Assembly (NCBI RefSeq): GCF_016862195.1
Contig: NZ_BOMM01000008.1
Span: 1-64,000 of the forward strand
Length of the DNA stretch: 64,000 nucleotides
Reading direction: 5' to 3'
DNA from: Paractinoplanes ferrugineus
Lineage (GTDB): Bacteria; Actinomycetota; Actinomycetes; Mycobacteriales; Micromonosporaceae
A model generated the notes under the pieces. The model saw only the letters and a program-made list of their open reading frames with translations, was not told where the DNA came from and made no database searches. A program made the position numbers and the translations under genes. Positions 44,422-52,861 of the stretch are shown piece by piece (positions within the stretch are counted from its first letter, which is position 1; each line of letters begins with the position of its first letter).

Positions 44422-45330
44422 ATGCGTCTAGTGATCTTCACCGAGCCCCAGCAGGGGGCCACCCACACCGATCTGCTCCGGGTCGCGCAGACCGCCGAGT
44501 CGGCCGGTTTCGACGGGTTCTTCCGCTCCGACCACTACCTGGCGATGGGCCGCTCCGGCGAGCCCGGACCGAGCGACGCCTGGGTGACGCTCGGCGCGCT
44601 CGCCGTGCAGACGTCCCGCATCCGGCTCGGCACGCTCGTCACGTCCGCTACGTTCCGGCTGCCCGGACCGCTGGCCATCGCGGTGGCGCAGGTCGACGAG
44701 ATGAGCGGCGGCCGGGTCGAGTTCGGCCTGGGTGGCGGCTGGTTCGAGCAGGAACACAGCGCCTACGGCATCCCGTTCCCGGCGGTCGGCGAGCGCTTCG
44801 ACCGGCTCGAGGAGCAGCTGGAGATCATCACCGGTCTGTGGGCGGCCGACTCCCCGTACAGCTTCGCCGGCAAGCACTACCAGCTCGTCGACTCGCCCGC
44901 ACTGCCCAAGCCGGTGCAGTCGCCCCGTCCTCCGGTGATCATCGGCGGGCACGGCAAGAAGCGCACGCCGGCCCTCGCCGCCCGCTTCGCCGACGAGTTC
45001 AACGTCCCGTTCTCCAAGGTCGAGGACATCGCGCCGGCCTTCCAGCGGGTGCGGGACGCGAGCGCCGCCATCGGCCGTACCGAGCTGCCGGTCTTCTCCG
45101 CCGCCGCGGTGCTCTGCGTCGGACGGGACGACGCCGAGGTGCGGCGCCGGGCCGCGGCCATCGGCCGCGAGGTCGAGGAGATCAGGGAGAACGGCGGCGT
45201 CGTGGGCACGCTCAGCGAGGCCAAGGAGACGATCGAGAGGTACGCGGCGGAGGGCGCGACCCGGCTCTTCCTGCAGGTCCTCGACCTTTCCGACCCGGCT
45301 CACGTGGAGCTGGCCGCCGACCTCGGCTGA
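44422..45330 (+). CDS. LLM-class F420-dependent oxidoreductase
   Basis: A 302-residue luciferase-like TIM barrel. TEPQQGATHTDLLRVAQTAESAGFDGFFRSDHY and PRPPVIIGGHGKKRTPALAARFADEFN are typical of the Rv1855c-like F420-dependent group, so coenzyme F420 is the probable cofactor. Substrate unknown. CAGGTT (44410-44415), 6 nt before ATG 44422, is an imperfect -10; TGGGACCA appears twice in the 62-bp divergent region. Confidence 0.9.
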   Translation: MRLVIFTEPQQGATHTDLLRVAQTAESAGFDGFFRSDHYLAMGRSGEPGPSDAWVTLGALAVQTSRIRLGTLVTSATFRLPGPLAIAVAQVDEMSGGRVEFGLGGGWFEQEHSAYGIPFPAVGERFDRLEEQLEIITGLWAADSPYSFAGKHYQLVDSPALPKPVQSPRPPVIIGGHGKKRTPALAARFADEFNVPFSKVEDIAPAFQRVRDASAAIGRTELPVFSAAAVLCVGRDDAEVRRRAAAIGREVEEIRENGGVVGTLSEAKETIERYAAEGATRLFLQVLDLSDPAHVELAADLG

Positions 45331-45354
45331 CCCGGCGCCCTTATCCTTCTGAGC

Positions 45355-46218
45355 GTGACCATCTACATCGCGCGAACCGCCAAGTTCACGCTGGTTTCGT
45401 GGGAGGCCGCACGGTTCCCGGGCGCCCGGGCCGTGCGGCACGGATGGGACGGCGTCGTGGAGTCCGGCGGCTCGGTCAAGCGGGCCTCCCTCGACACCGC
45501 GATGGTGGTCATTCCGCCGCTGGTGCTCGCCGCGGTGCTGGCCGTGTTCCTACCGGCCGAGCTGGCGGCGCTGGCCGGCGCGGTCGTCGCGGTGGTGTTG
45601 TTCGCCCTCGCCCAGTACCTGCGGCATCGCGTCCCGCGCGAGCCGACCGGCCGTGGACCCGCGGTGCACAGGCTGACCGGAATCCCGGAACGGACCAGGT
45701 TCGACCGTTTCGTCGACACCGCCGAGCGGGTCAGCCGCACGTGGCCGGCCCTCGGCGGGCTCGTCGACGAGGCGGCGGCGTCGGCGATGTTGTCGACGGC
45801 GTTGTGGGAGATCTCCGGGGTGCTGGCCCGCCGCCAGGAGCTGACCGCGGTGTTGACCGAGCTGAGCCGCCCCGACTTCGCCGCCGCGTCGCCCGACGAC
45901 CGCACCGCCCTGGAGTTGCAGACCCAGCTGCGCGCCACCAAGCAGGCCCTCTCCGACATCGAGATCGACCTGGCCGCCCGGGAGGCGAGCCTGCGCCGGG
46001 CGGAGGAGGCGGGCCGGGCGTTCATCCGGGAACAGGAGATGCGCCGCGCGATCCGAGCCGCCGAGGAGTCGCTGCACCCCGACGCGGCCGCCGCCCGGCC
46101 CGCCGACGCCGGTGCCGAGCTGGCCGAGCAGACCAACCTGGTGCTCGACGCCTATCGGGAGCTGACCGCGGGCCTGCACCGCCCGGACGCCCCGCCCTCC
46201 TCAGGCGCGCAGGCGTAG
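45355..46218 (+). CDS. Unknown protein with two membrane helices and a coiled coil
   Basis: A 287-residue protein I do not recognise. A ~45-residue cytosolic start is followed by two adjacent helices (about 46-82), a soluble helical region and a charged coiled coil (about 180-245) that includes EIDLAAREASLRRAEEAGR. The layout resembles PspM, so a membrane-stress role is conceivable but unproven. GTG 45355 has TATCCT (45342-45347) 7 nt upstream. It overlaps the convergent lhr gene by 18 bp. Confidence 0.72.
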   Translation: MTIYIARTAKFTLVSWEAARFPGARAVRHGWDGVVESGGSVKRASLDTAMVVIPPLVLAAVLAVFLPAELAALAGAVVAVVLFALAQYLRHRVPREPTGRGPAVHRLTGIPERTRFDRFVDTAERVSRTWPALGGLVDEAAASAMLSTALWEISGVLARRQELTAVLTELSRPDFAAASPDDRTALELQTQLRATKQALSDIEIDLAAREASLRRAEEAGRAFIREQEMRRAIRAAEESLHPDAAAARPADAGAELAEQTNLVLDAYRELTAGLHRPDAPPSSGAQA

Positions 46219-49200
46219 GCCTCGCGGGGTGGGGCGGAAACCGGCCGTGGTCAGCGCCTCGCTCAGGGCAGTGCCGTGGACGGCCTCGCCGTCGGCTCGC
46301 TCGACCGACATCACGCCGAGGGCGCCCGAGCGCACCGCGTCGGCGAGCGCCTGGCCCGCCGCGATCAGGTTTTCCGGATCGTCGGTGAACGAGAGCAGGG
46401 TGCGGCCGCCGCGTTCGACGTAGAGCACCAGGTCGCCACCGACCAGCACGACCAGGGCACCCGCTTTGCGGCCGGGGCGGTGGCCGGCCTTGGTGGTTTC
46501 GCCGTCGCCGGTGTCGACGACGCGGTCGGGCCAGCCCAGCGCGGCGCCGTAGGGGTTGGCCGGGTCGGTGGACGCCAGGACCACGGCGGTCGCGGTGGTG
46601 CGGCGTGGGGCCTCGTCGGGGTCGGCCAGCGCGCGCAGCCGGTCGACGGCGCCCGGGACCGCGAACTGGGCCGCGCCCAGGCCCTCCACGAAGTAGCCCC
46701 GGCGGGCCGCGCCCCGTTCCTCCAGGGCGCCGAGCACCGGGTAGACCCCGGCGAAACCGCCGGTCACGCCCTCGGCCATGACGGCACCCCGGGTGACGAC
46801 GCCGTGCCGTTCGAGCAGCAGGTCGGCGAGCGCGGCGGCGCGGCGGGTCGGGTCGAGGTCGCGGTCGGGCAGCCGGGACCAGCGGCCGGCCATGTTGGGC
46901 GGGCCGCCGCGGGCCGGGAGGGAGGGGCGGCCGGGCCGGCGGTAACGGGCGCGGGCCGGGGCGGCCTTGGCCCGGTGGGCGCCGCTGCCGCCGAGCAGCG
47001 CGCGCAGCGGGGCCAGGGTGTCGTTGGTCAGGTGACCGGCCCACACCAGGTCCCAGACCGCGGCGGCCAGCTCGGTGTCGTTGGTGGCCCCCAGACGGTC
47101 GGACAGCGAACGGAAGAACAGCGCCTGCCCGTCGCTGAGCGTCTCGATGATGCGCTGGTGCAACGGCGTCAGGGCCAGCTCGTCGTCGGGCGGGGGCAGC
47201 AGCAGCGGGGCGCTGTCGGCCCAGGCCAGGGTGACCCAGCCGTCGCTGCCGCCGATCGAGCCGGACCCGGCCCACAGCACGTCGCCGCCGGCGCACAGCT
47301 CGTCGAGCTGCGGCGCGGCGTAGTCGGCGACCCGGGCCGGCAGCACGAGGCGCTCCCAGGCCGAGGCCGGCACCGCGATGCCCTGGAGCTGTTCGAGTGA
47401 GGCGGCCAGGGCGTCGAGGCCGCGGGCGTTGCCGCCGATCTGGTGCCAGCGGGGCAGGAACGTGGCCAGCACCCGCGGCGGCACCGGCTCGATCTCGCGG
47501 CGGAGCGCGGCCAGCGAGCGGCGCCGCAGCATGCGCAGCACCTCGGAGTCGCACCACTCGGTGCCGGCCCCGCCGGGCGAGAACTCGCCGGAACCGACCC
47601 GCCCGGCCGCGCTGAGCCGCTTGAGGGCCTGCTCGACCACGAAGACGCCGAGGCCGAACCGGGCCGCGCAGGTCGCGGCGGCGAACGGGCCGTGCGTGCG
47701 GGCATAGCGGGCGACCAGGTCGCCGAGTGGATCGGCGACCGGTTGGAGGTAGGCCTCGGGCAGGCCCACCGGCAGGGCCACACCGAGCGCGTCCCGATAG
47801 CGGCCGGCGTCGTCGATGCCGATCCACCGCTCCTCGCCGGCGATCCGGACGCGGATCGCCCGGCGGGTGGTCTCCAGCGAGACCGCCCAGGCCTCCTCGG
47901 CGCCACGGATCGCCAGCTCGGCCGGGGACAGGTCGCCCAGCAGCCGGAGCAGCTCGGCGGTGTCCTCCGCGTCGCGCGGCTGCCGCCGCTCGGTGAGCCA
48001 TTGAAGCTGGGCCTCGGTCTCCGCGACGACCGTGGGATCGAGCAGCTCCCGCAGGTCGACCCGGCCGAGCAGTTCACCCAGCAGGGTCGAGTCGAGCGCG
48101 AGCGCGGCGGCCCGGCGCTCGGCCAGCGGGGCGTCGCCCTCGTAGAGGAACGCGCCCACGTAACCGAACAGCAGTGACCGGGCGAACGGCGACGGCCGGG
48201 GTGTCTCCACCTCGACCAGGCGCACTTTGCGGCCGGCCACCTCGCGCATCAGCCCGGTCAGGCCGGGCACGTCGAAGACGTCCTGCAGGCACTCGCGGGC
48301 GGCCTCGAGGGTGACCGGGAAATCGGCGAACTCGCGGGCCACGTCGAGCAGCTGGGCGGCGCGTTGACGTTGCTGCCAGAGGGGTTGGCGGCGGCGCGGG
48401 TCCCGGCGGGGCAGCAGCAGCGAACGGGCCGCGCACTCGCGGAACCGGGCCGCGAACAGCGCCGACGTGCCGACCGACTCCTCGACGAGCTGGACGATCT
48501 CCTCGGGGTCGAACGCGACCAGGTCGGCACCGGGCGGCTCCTCGGCGGTGTCGGGCAGGCGTACCACGATCCCGTCGTCGGATGGCATGACCTGGCCGTC
48601 GACGCCGTACCGCTCGGCCAGCCGGCGGGCGATGGCCAGGGCCCAGGGCGCGTTGACCCGCGCGCCGAGGACACAGTGCACCGTCATGCGCCAGTCGCCG
48701 AGCTCGTCGCGGAAACGCTCGACCAGGATGGTGCGGTCGTCGGGCAGATGCCGGGTGGCCTCGCGCTGCTCGCTCAGATAGGCCAGCAGGTTGTTGGCGG
48801 CCCACTCGTCGAGCCCGGCCGCCCGCAGCTTGTCCGCGGCGGTGTCGCCGGCCCGGGTCAACGCCCGCAACTGGGCGCCGATCGCCCGGCCCAGCTCGAT
48901 CGGACGGCCGAGCGAGTCGCCCTTCCAGAACGGCATGCGGGCGGGCGCGCCCGGCGCGGGGGAGACCAGCACCCGGTCGGGCGTGATGTCCTCGATCCGC
49001 CACGAGGTCGAACCGAGCAGGAACACGTCGCCGACGCGGGACTCGTAGACCATCTCCTCGTCGAGCTCGCCGACCCGGGCCGCGCGCTCGGCGCCGGCCA
49101 GGAAGACGCCGAACATGCCCCGGTCGGGGATGGTGCCGCCGCTGGTGACGGCGAGCCGCTGGGCGCCGGGCCGGCCGGTGAGCTGATCGGTCGCGCGGTC

Positions 49201-50781
49201 CCACACGAGGCGGGGGCGCAGCTCGGCGAAGGCGGTCGACGGGTAACGGCCGGCCAGCATGTCGAGCACCGCGTGCAGGGCCGAGTCGGGCAGCTCGGCG
49301 AACGGCGCGGCCCGCCGCACCAGCGCGGCCAGGTCGTCGACCTGCCAGGCGTCGAGCGACACCATCGCCACGATCTGCTGGGCCAGCACGTCCAGCGGGT
49401 TGCGCGGGTAGTGCAGCTCCTCGATGGCGCCGGTGCGCATCCGGTCGGCCACGACCGCACAGGAGACCAGGTCGCCGCGGTGCTTGGGGAAGACCACGCC
49501 GAGCGAGATCGCGCCGACCTGGTGGCCGGCCCGGCCGACGCGCTGGAGGCCGGCCGCCACCGACGGCGGCGCCTCGATCTGCACCACCAGGTCGACGGCG
49601 CCCATGTCGATGCCGAGCTCCAGGCTGGAGGTGGCGACGACGGCGGGCAGGAGGCCGGACTTGAGCGCCTCCTCGATCTGCTTGCGCTCCTCCCGCGAGA
49701 CGCTGCCGTGGTGGGCGCGGGCGACCACCGGCGGAGCGCCGTCGGCCTGCCCGGCCTGGGCCATGACCTGAGCGGGCGGGTGGGTCGGCGCGGGCGGCGG
49801 ATCGCCGGCCCGTTCGAGAGCGAGCTCGTTGATCCGCGCGCACAACCGCTCGGCACCCCGCCGGGAGTTGGTGAAGACGATCGTCGACCGGTGCTCCTGA
49901 ATGAGGTCGAGCACCCGCTCCTCGACCGCCGGCCAGATCGACGGGGTGCGCCGGTTGCCGTCGGGATCGTCGAGCCCCGTGTCGGGCACCTCGTCGAGGC
50001 GGGTCATGTCTTCCACCGGGACCTCGACCACGACCTCGATGGTCTTGGCGCTCGGCGGCTGGACGATCGCGACGTCGTGGGCGCCGCCCAGGAAGCGGGC
50101 CGTGTCGTCGATCGGGCGAACCGTCGCGGACAGCCCGATGCGCTGGGCGGGCTTGCCGAGCAACGCGTCGAGTCGCTCCAGCGACAGCGCCAGGTGGGCG
50201 CCGCGCTTGGTGGCCGCGACCGCGTGCACCTCGTCGACGATCACCGTCTCGACGCCGCGCAGCGAATCGCGCGCGGCCGAGGTGAGCAGCAGGTAGAGCG
50301 ACTCGGGCGTGGTGATCAGGATGTCGGGCGGGGTGCGGGCGAACAGGCGCCGCTCGTCGGCCGGGGTGTCGCCGGTGCGCATGCCGACCGTGATGTCGGG
50401 CGGCGGGATGCCGAGCCGGCCCGACGCCTGCCGGATGCCGGTGAGCGGGGCGCGCAGGTTGCGCTCGACGTCGACGGCGAGCGCCTTGAGCGGGCTCACG
50501 TAGAGAACCCGGCAGCGCTGCTTCGGATCTTCCGGGAGCGGCTCGTGGGCCAGCCGGTCGAGTGACCAGAGGAACGCGGCGAGCGTCTTGCCGGACCCGG
50601 TCGGCGCCACGACCAGCGCGTTTCGGCCCGCGCCGATCGCCTGCCACGCACCCGCCTGGGCGGCGGTGGGCGCCGCGAAGGACGCGGCGAACCACTCCCG
50701 GGTGGCCTGGCCGAACTGACTGGTCGGCCCGCTGCCCGCCGCACCGCTCGGCACACCGCCCTGCGCCTGGACGTCTCGCAT
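46201..50781 (-). CDS. lhr: Lhr-type ATP-dependent DNA helicase
   Basis: Lhr is a 3'-5' superfamily 2 helicase linked to DNA repair. The 1526-residue protein has Walker A APTGSGKTLAAF, Walker B VDEVHAV, SATVRP, TNSRRGAERL, ATSSLELGIDMG and the QRVGRAGH motif VI, then the Lhr winged-helix/core extension and the ~600-residue Lhr C-terminal domain. Full length for the family. ATG 50781 lies 6 nt after the -10 of a RecA-NDp-like promoter; the frame is open further upstream but without a convincing start. Confidence 0.94.
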   Translation of the reverse strand: MRDVQAQGGVPSGAAGSGPTSQFGQATREWFAASFAAPTAAQAGAWQAIGAGRNALVVAPTGSGKTLAAFLWSLDRLAHEPLPEDPKQRCRVLYVSPLKALAVDVERNLRAPLTGIRQASGRLGIPPPDITVGMRTGDTPADERRLFARTPPDILITTPESLYLLLTSAARDSLRGVETVIVDEVHAVAATKRGAHLALSLERLDALLGKPAQRIGLSATVRPIDDTARFLGGAHDVAIVQPPSAKTIEVVVEVPVEDMTRLDEVPDTGLDDPDGNRRTPSIWPAVEERVLDLIQEHRSTIVFTNSRRGAERLCARINELALERAGDPPPAPTHPPAQVMAQAGQADGAPPVVARAHHGSVSREERKQIEEALKSGLLPAVVATSSLELGIDMGAVDLVVQIEAPPSVAAGLQRVGRAGHQVGAISLGVVFPKHRGDLVSCAVVADRMRTGAIEELHYPRNPLDVLAQQIVAMVSLDAWQVDDLAALVRRAAPFAELPDSALHAVLDMLAGRYPSTAFAELRPRLVWDRATDQLTGRPGAQRLAVTSGGTIPDRGMFGVFLAGAERAARVGELDEEMVYESRVGDVFLLGSTSWRIEDITPDRVLVSPAPGAPARMPFWKGDSLGRPIELGRAIGAQLRALTRAGDTAADKLRAAGLDEWAANNLLAYLSEQREATRHLPDDRTILVERFRDELGDWRMTVHCVLGARVNAPWALAIARRLAERYGVDGQVMPSDDGIVVRLPDTAEEPPGADLVAFDPEEIVQLVEESVGTSALFAARFRECAARSLLLPRRDPRRRQPLWQQRQRAAQLLDVAREFADFPVTLEAARECLQDVFDVPGLTGLMREVAGRKVRLVEVETPRPSPFARSLLFGYVGAFLYEGDAPLAERRAAALALDSTLLGELLGRVDLRELLDPTVVAETEAQLQWLTERRQPRDAEDTAELLRLLGDLSPAELAIRGAEEAWAVSLETTRRAIRVRIAGEERWIGIDDAGRYRDALGVALPVGLPEAYLQPVADPLGDLVARYARTHGPFAAATCAARFGLGVFVVEQALKRLSAAGRVGSGEFSPGGAGTEWCDSEVLRMLRRRSLAALRREIEPVPPRVLATFLPRWHQIGGNARGLDALAASLEQLQGIAVPASAWERLVLPARVADYAAPQLDELCAGGDVLWAGSGSIGGSDGWVTLAWADSAPLLLPPPDDELALTPLHQRIIETLSDGQALFFRSLSDRLGATNDTELAAAVWDLVWAGHLTNDTLAPLRALLGGSGAHRAKAAPARARYRRPGRPSLPARGGPPNMAGRWSRLPDRDLDPTRRAAALADLLLERHGVVTRGAVMAEGVTGGFAGVYPVLGALEERGAARRGYFVEGLGAAQFAVPGAVDRLRALADPDEAPRRTTATAVVLASTDPANPYGAALGWPDRVVDTGDGETTKAGHRPGRKAGALVVLVGGDLVLYVERGGRTLLSFTDDPENLIAAGQALADAVRSGALGVMSVERADGEAVHGTALSEALTTAGFRPTPRGLRLRA

Positions 50782-50787
50782 GGTCCT

Positions 50788-50810
50788 ATCTTTGCTCGGG
50801 GGTATGACAA
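50788..50810 (-). promoter_or_regulatory. RecA-NDp-type DNA-damage promoter of lhr
   Basis: On the minus strand, TTGTCATAC (complement of 50802-50810), eight bases, then AAAGAT (complement of 50788-50793), then six bases to the lhr ATG. The 9-mer is identical to that before recA. The -10 departs from TAnnnT at its first base. Confidence 0.6.
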
Positions 50811-50953
50811 GAACCGGGCGGAACGACGACGGTCTATCGGACGGGTGGTCAGTCGATCCGACACACCGGACCATGGTGCCGGCCCGTGACGAAGGCATAT
50901 ACAAAACGCGTTACCCGACGAAACGCCGCTAGGCTCCACCGACAGGAGGCACC

Positions 50954-51799
50954 GTGTTCATCCCCGCACCGCACCTACGGCGCCTCGGCAGCGCTGCCGC
51001 CGCATTCGCCCTGGTCACGCTGTTCGCGACCCCGGCGAGGGCGGCCGGCGACGGTTATGTCCGGCTTGCGCACCTCTCACCCGACACCCCGGCCGTCGAC
51101 GTCTACCTGCGCTCCAGCACCGGCGCGGTCAAGCCACAGACCTTCAAGGGCGTCGCCTACGGCGCGATGTCCGCCTACCTTCGGCTGCCGGTCGGCAACT
51201 ACCAGGTCGCGATGCGCAACGCGGGCGCGCCGGCCACCGCGAAACCGGTGCTCACCACCGACGTCGACGTGGCCGGCGGGAGCGCCTACACGGTGGCCGG
51301 CGTCGGTCGTTACGCCGACCTGGGGCTTCGTGTGCTGCGCGACGACCTGAAGCTCCCCGACTCGGGCAAGTCCAAGGTCCGGATCATCCAGGCGTCGGTC
51401 AAGGCGCCGGTGCTCGACGTGGCCGGCAAGAACGGCACCGCCATCGCCGACAACGTCTCGTTCGCCACCACCACGGATTACCGCGAGGTCAACCCCGGTA
51501 AGTGGAACGTGCAGGTGGTGCCGACCGGGGGCGGCCGGACGAGCGTGCTGCCGTGCACGCTGGGCGCCGGCAGCGTCTATTCGCTCATCGTGCTCGACGA
51601 CAAGGGTGGCGGCCTCAAACCGGAGCTGCACGTCGACGCGGAACGGCAGGGCGCGGTCCCGCTCGGCGGCGTCGCCACCGGGGACGGCGGCAGTCAGGCC
51701 GGCTCCCGCCTGCCGATGGCGCTGCTGCTCGCCGGTTTCGCCGCGATCTTCGGCGGAGCGCTGGTCATGGTGCTGCGGCGCCGGCTCCGGGTCGGCTGA
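50954..51799 (+). CDS. Secreted DUF4397 protein with C-terminal anchor
   Basis: A 281-residue exported protein. The signal peptide ends near ARA-AG (residue 31). Two DUF4397 beta-domains follow (GYVRLAHLSPDTPAVDVYL and SKVRIIQASVKAPVLDV), then a Gly-rich linker, one helix and a basic tail RRRLRVG. The tail looks like a sortase substrate, yet no LPxTG or LAxTG is present. GTG 50954 follows CAGGAGG. A class F sortase gene begins 12 nt later. Confidence 0.88.
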   Translation: MFIPAPHLRRLGSAAAAFALVTLFATPARAAGDGYVRLAHLSPDTPAVDVYLRSSTGAVKPQTFKGVAYGAMSAYLRLPVGNYQVAMRNAGAPATAKPVLTTDVDVAGGSAYTVAGVGRYADLGLRVLRDDLKLPDSGKSKVRIIQASVKAPVLDVAGKNGTAIADNVSFATTTDYREVNPGKWNVQVVPTGGGRTSVLPCTLGAGSVYSLIVLDDKGGGLKPELHVDAERQGAVPLGGVATGDGGSQAGSRLPMALLLAGFAAIFGGALVMVLRRRLRVG

Positions 51800-51811
51800 T
51801 CGGGGTACGCG

Positions 51812-52798
51812 GTGACGGTCGACGAAGGCGACGACGAGACGATCGTCGAGCCACCGGAACATCCCGCTCGGGGGGTGGCGGTGGTGCCCGGTGCCCTGTC
51901 GGTCCCGCGGCGCCGGGTGACCTGGTCGCCGCCGCCCCGGCCGGAGCTGCTGTTCGAAAGGCCGGCGCTGCTGTTCGAACGCCCGGCGCTGCTGTTCGAA
52001 CGTCCGGCGCCGCCCACGATCATCGAAGCCCCGCCGATACGTCCGCCGATGCCCGGTGACGATCCGGGGGCACCTCCGCACGGAACCGCCGAGCCCGGCG
52101 CGGAACCGGAAAATCCCGTACGGAAGAAAGGAAGTTTGCGGCGTCTCGGACGCCGTGCCGCGTTGCCCGCCGCGACCGCCGCCATGGCCGCGTTCGTGGT
52201 CGGCACCACCTACCTCGCGCTGGCCGGCCGGGCCGAGTCGGCCGATCCGGAAATGGGTCGATGGGCGCCCTCGGTGAGCGTCACCGGCCCGGTGGCGGTC
52301 CAGGGCGCGGGCAACGCGGGCCGGCCGCCAGGAGATCCGTTCGGGACCGCCGCCGTGCTCGCGCGCGGCGAGCCGACGCGGGTGCGGGTGGCGGCGATCG
52401 GGATCGACTCGGCCCTCGAGACGCTGCATGTGGTGAACGGTGCGCTGCAGGCGCCGAAGCGTTTCGACCAGGCGGGTTGGTATTCCGACGGCACGGCGCC
52501 GGGCGACGTCGGACCGGCGGTCATCGCGGGGCACGTCGACTCGAAGGCGGGTCCGGCGATCTTCTATCGGCTGCGGGAGATCACCGCGGGCGATCGGATC
52601 GAGGTGGTACGCGGCGGAACAGTGCTGCGTTTCGTAGTGATTCGCACCGCGTGGTACCCGAAGAAGGCGTTCCCCACCGACGAGGTTTATGGACCGACGC
52701 CCGATCGGCAGTTGCGTTTGATCACGTGCGGCGGGGTATTCGATCGCCAGCTCCGGTCCTACAAAGACAACCTCGTGGTCTACGCGGTGGCCGGGTGA
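51812..52798 (+). CDS. Class F sortase
   Basis: A 328-residue transpeptidase that would attach proteins to the cell wall. A cytosolic Pro-rich arm of ~110 residues holds three LFERPAL heptads; one helix (about 114-136) anchors it. The catalytic His241 is in AGHVDSKAGPAIF and Cys306 in LRLITCGGVF, with the arginine likely in FDRQLRSYKDN. It sits between its likely client (DUF4397) and a Ser/Thr kinase. Confidence 0.9.
   Translation: MTVDEGDDETIVEPPEHPARGVAVVPGALSVPRRRVTWSPPPRPELLFERPALLFERPALLFERPAPPTIIEAPPIRPPMPGDDPGAPPHGTAEPGAEPENPVRKKGSLRRLGRRAALPAATAAMAAFVVGTTYLALAGRAESADPEMGRWAPSVSVTGPVAVQGAGNAGRPPGDPFGTAAVLARGEPTRVRVAAIGIDSALETLHVVNGALQAPKRFDQAGWYSDGTAPGDVGPAVIAGHVDSKAGPAIFYRLREITAGDRIEVVRGGTVLRFVVIRTAWYPKKAFPTDEVYGPTPDRQLRLITCGGVFDRQLRSYKDNLVVYAVAG
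51947..52009 (+). repeat. Three 21-bp repeats in the sortase gene
   Basis: Three near-identical 21-bp units starting CTGCTGTTCGAA encode LFERPAL-type heptads in the cytosolic arm of the sortase. Confidence 0.9.
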
Positions 52799-52861
52799 TC
52801 GGCGTTCCGCCGGTGCAGAAAGCCCGCTTATCCTGGAACTGAGACGACGGGTGGGGGCGTG

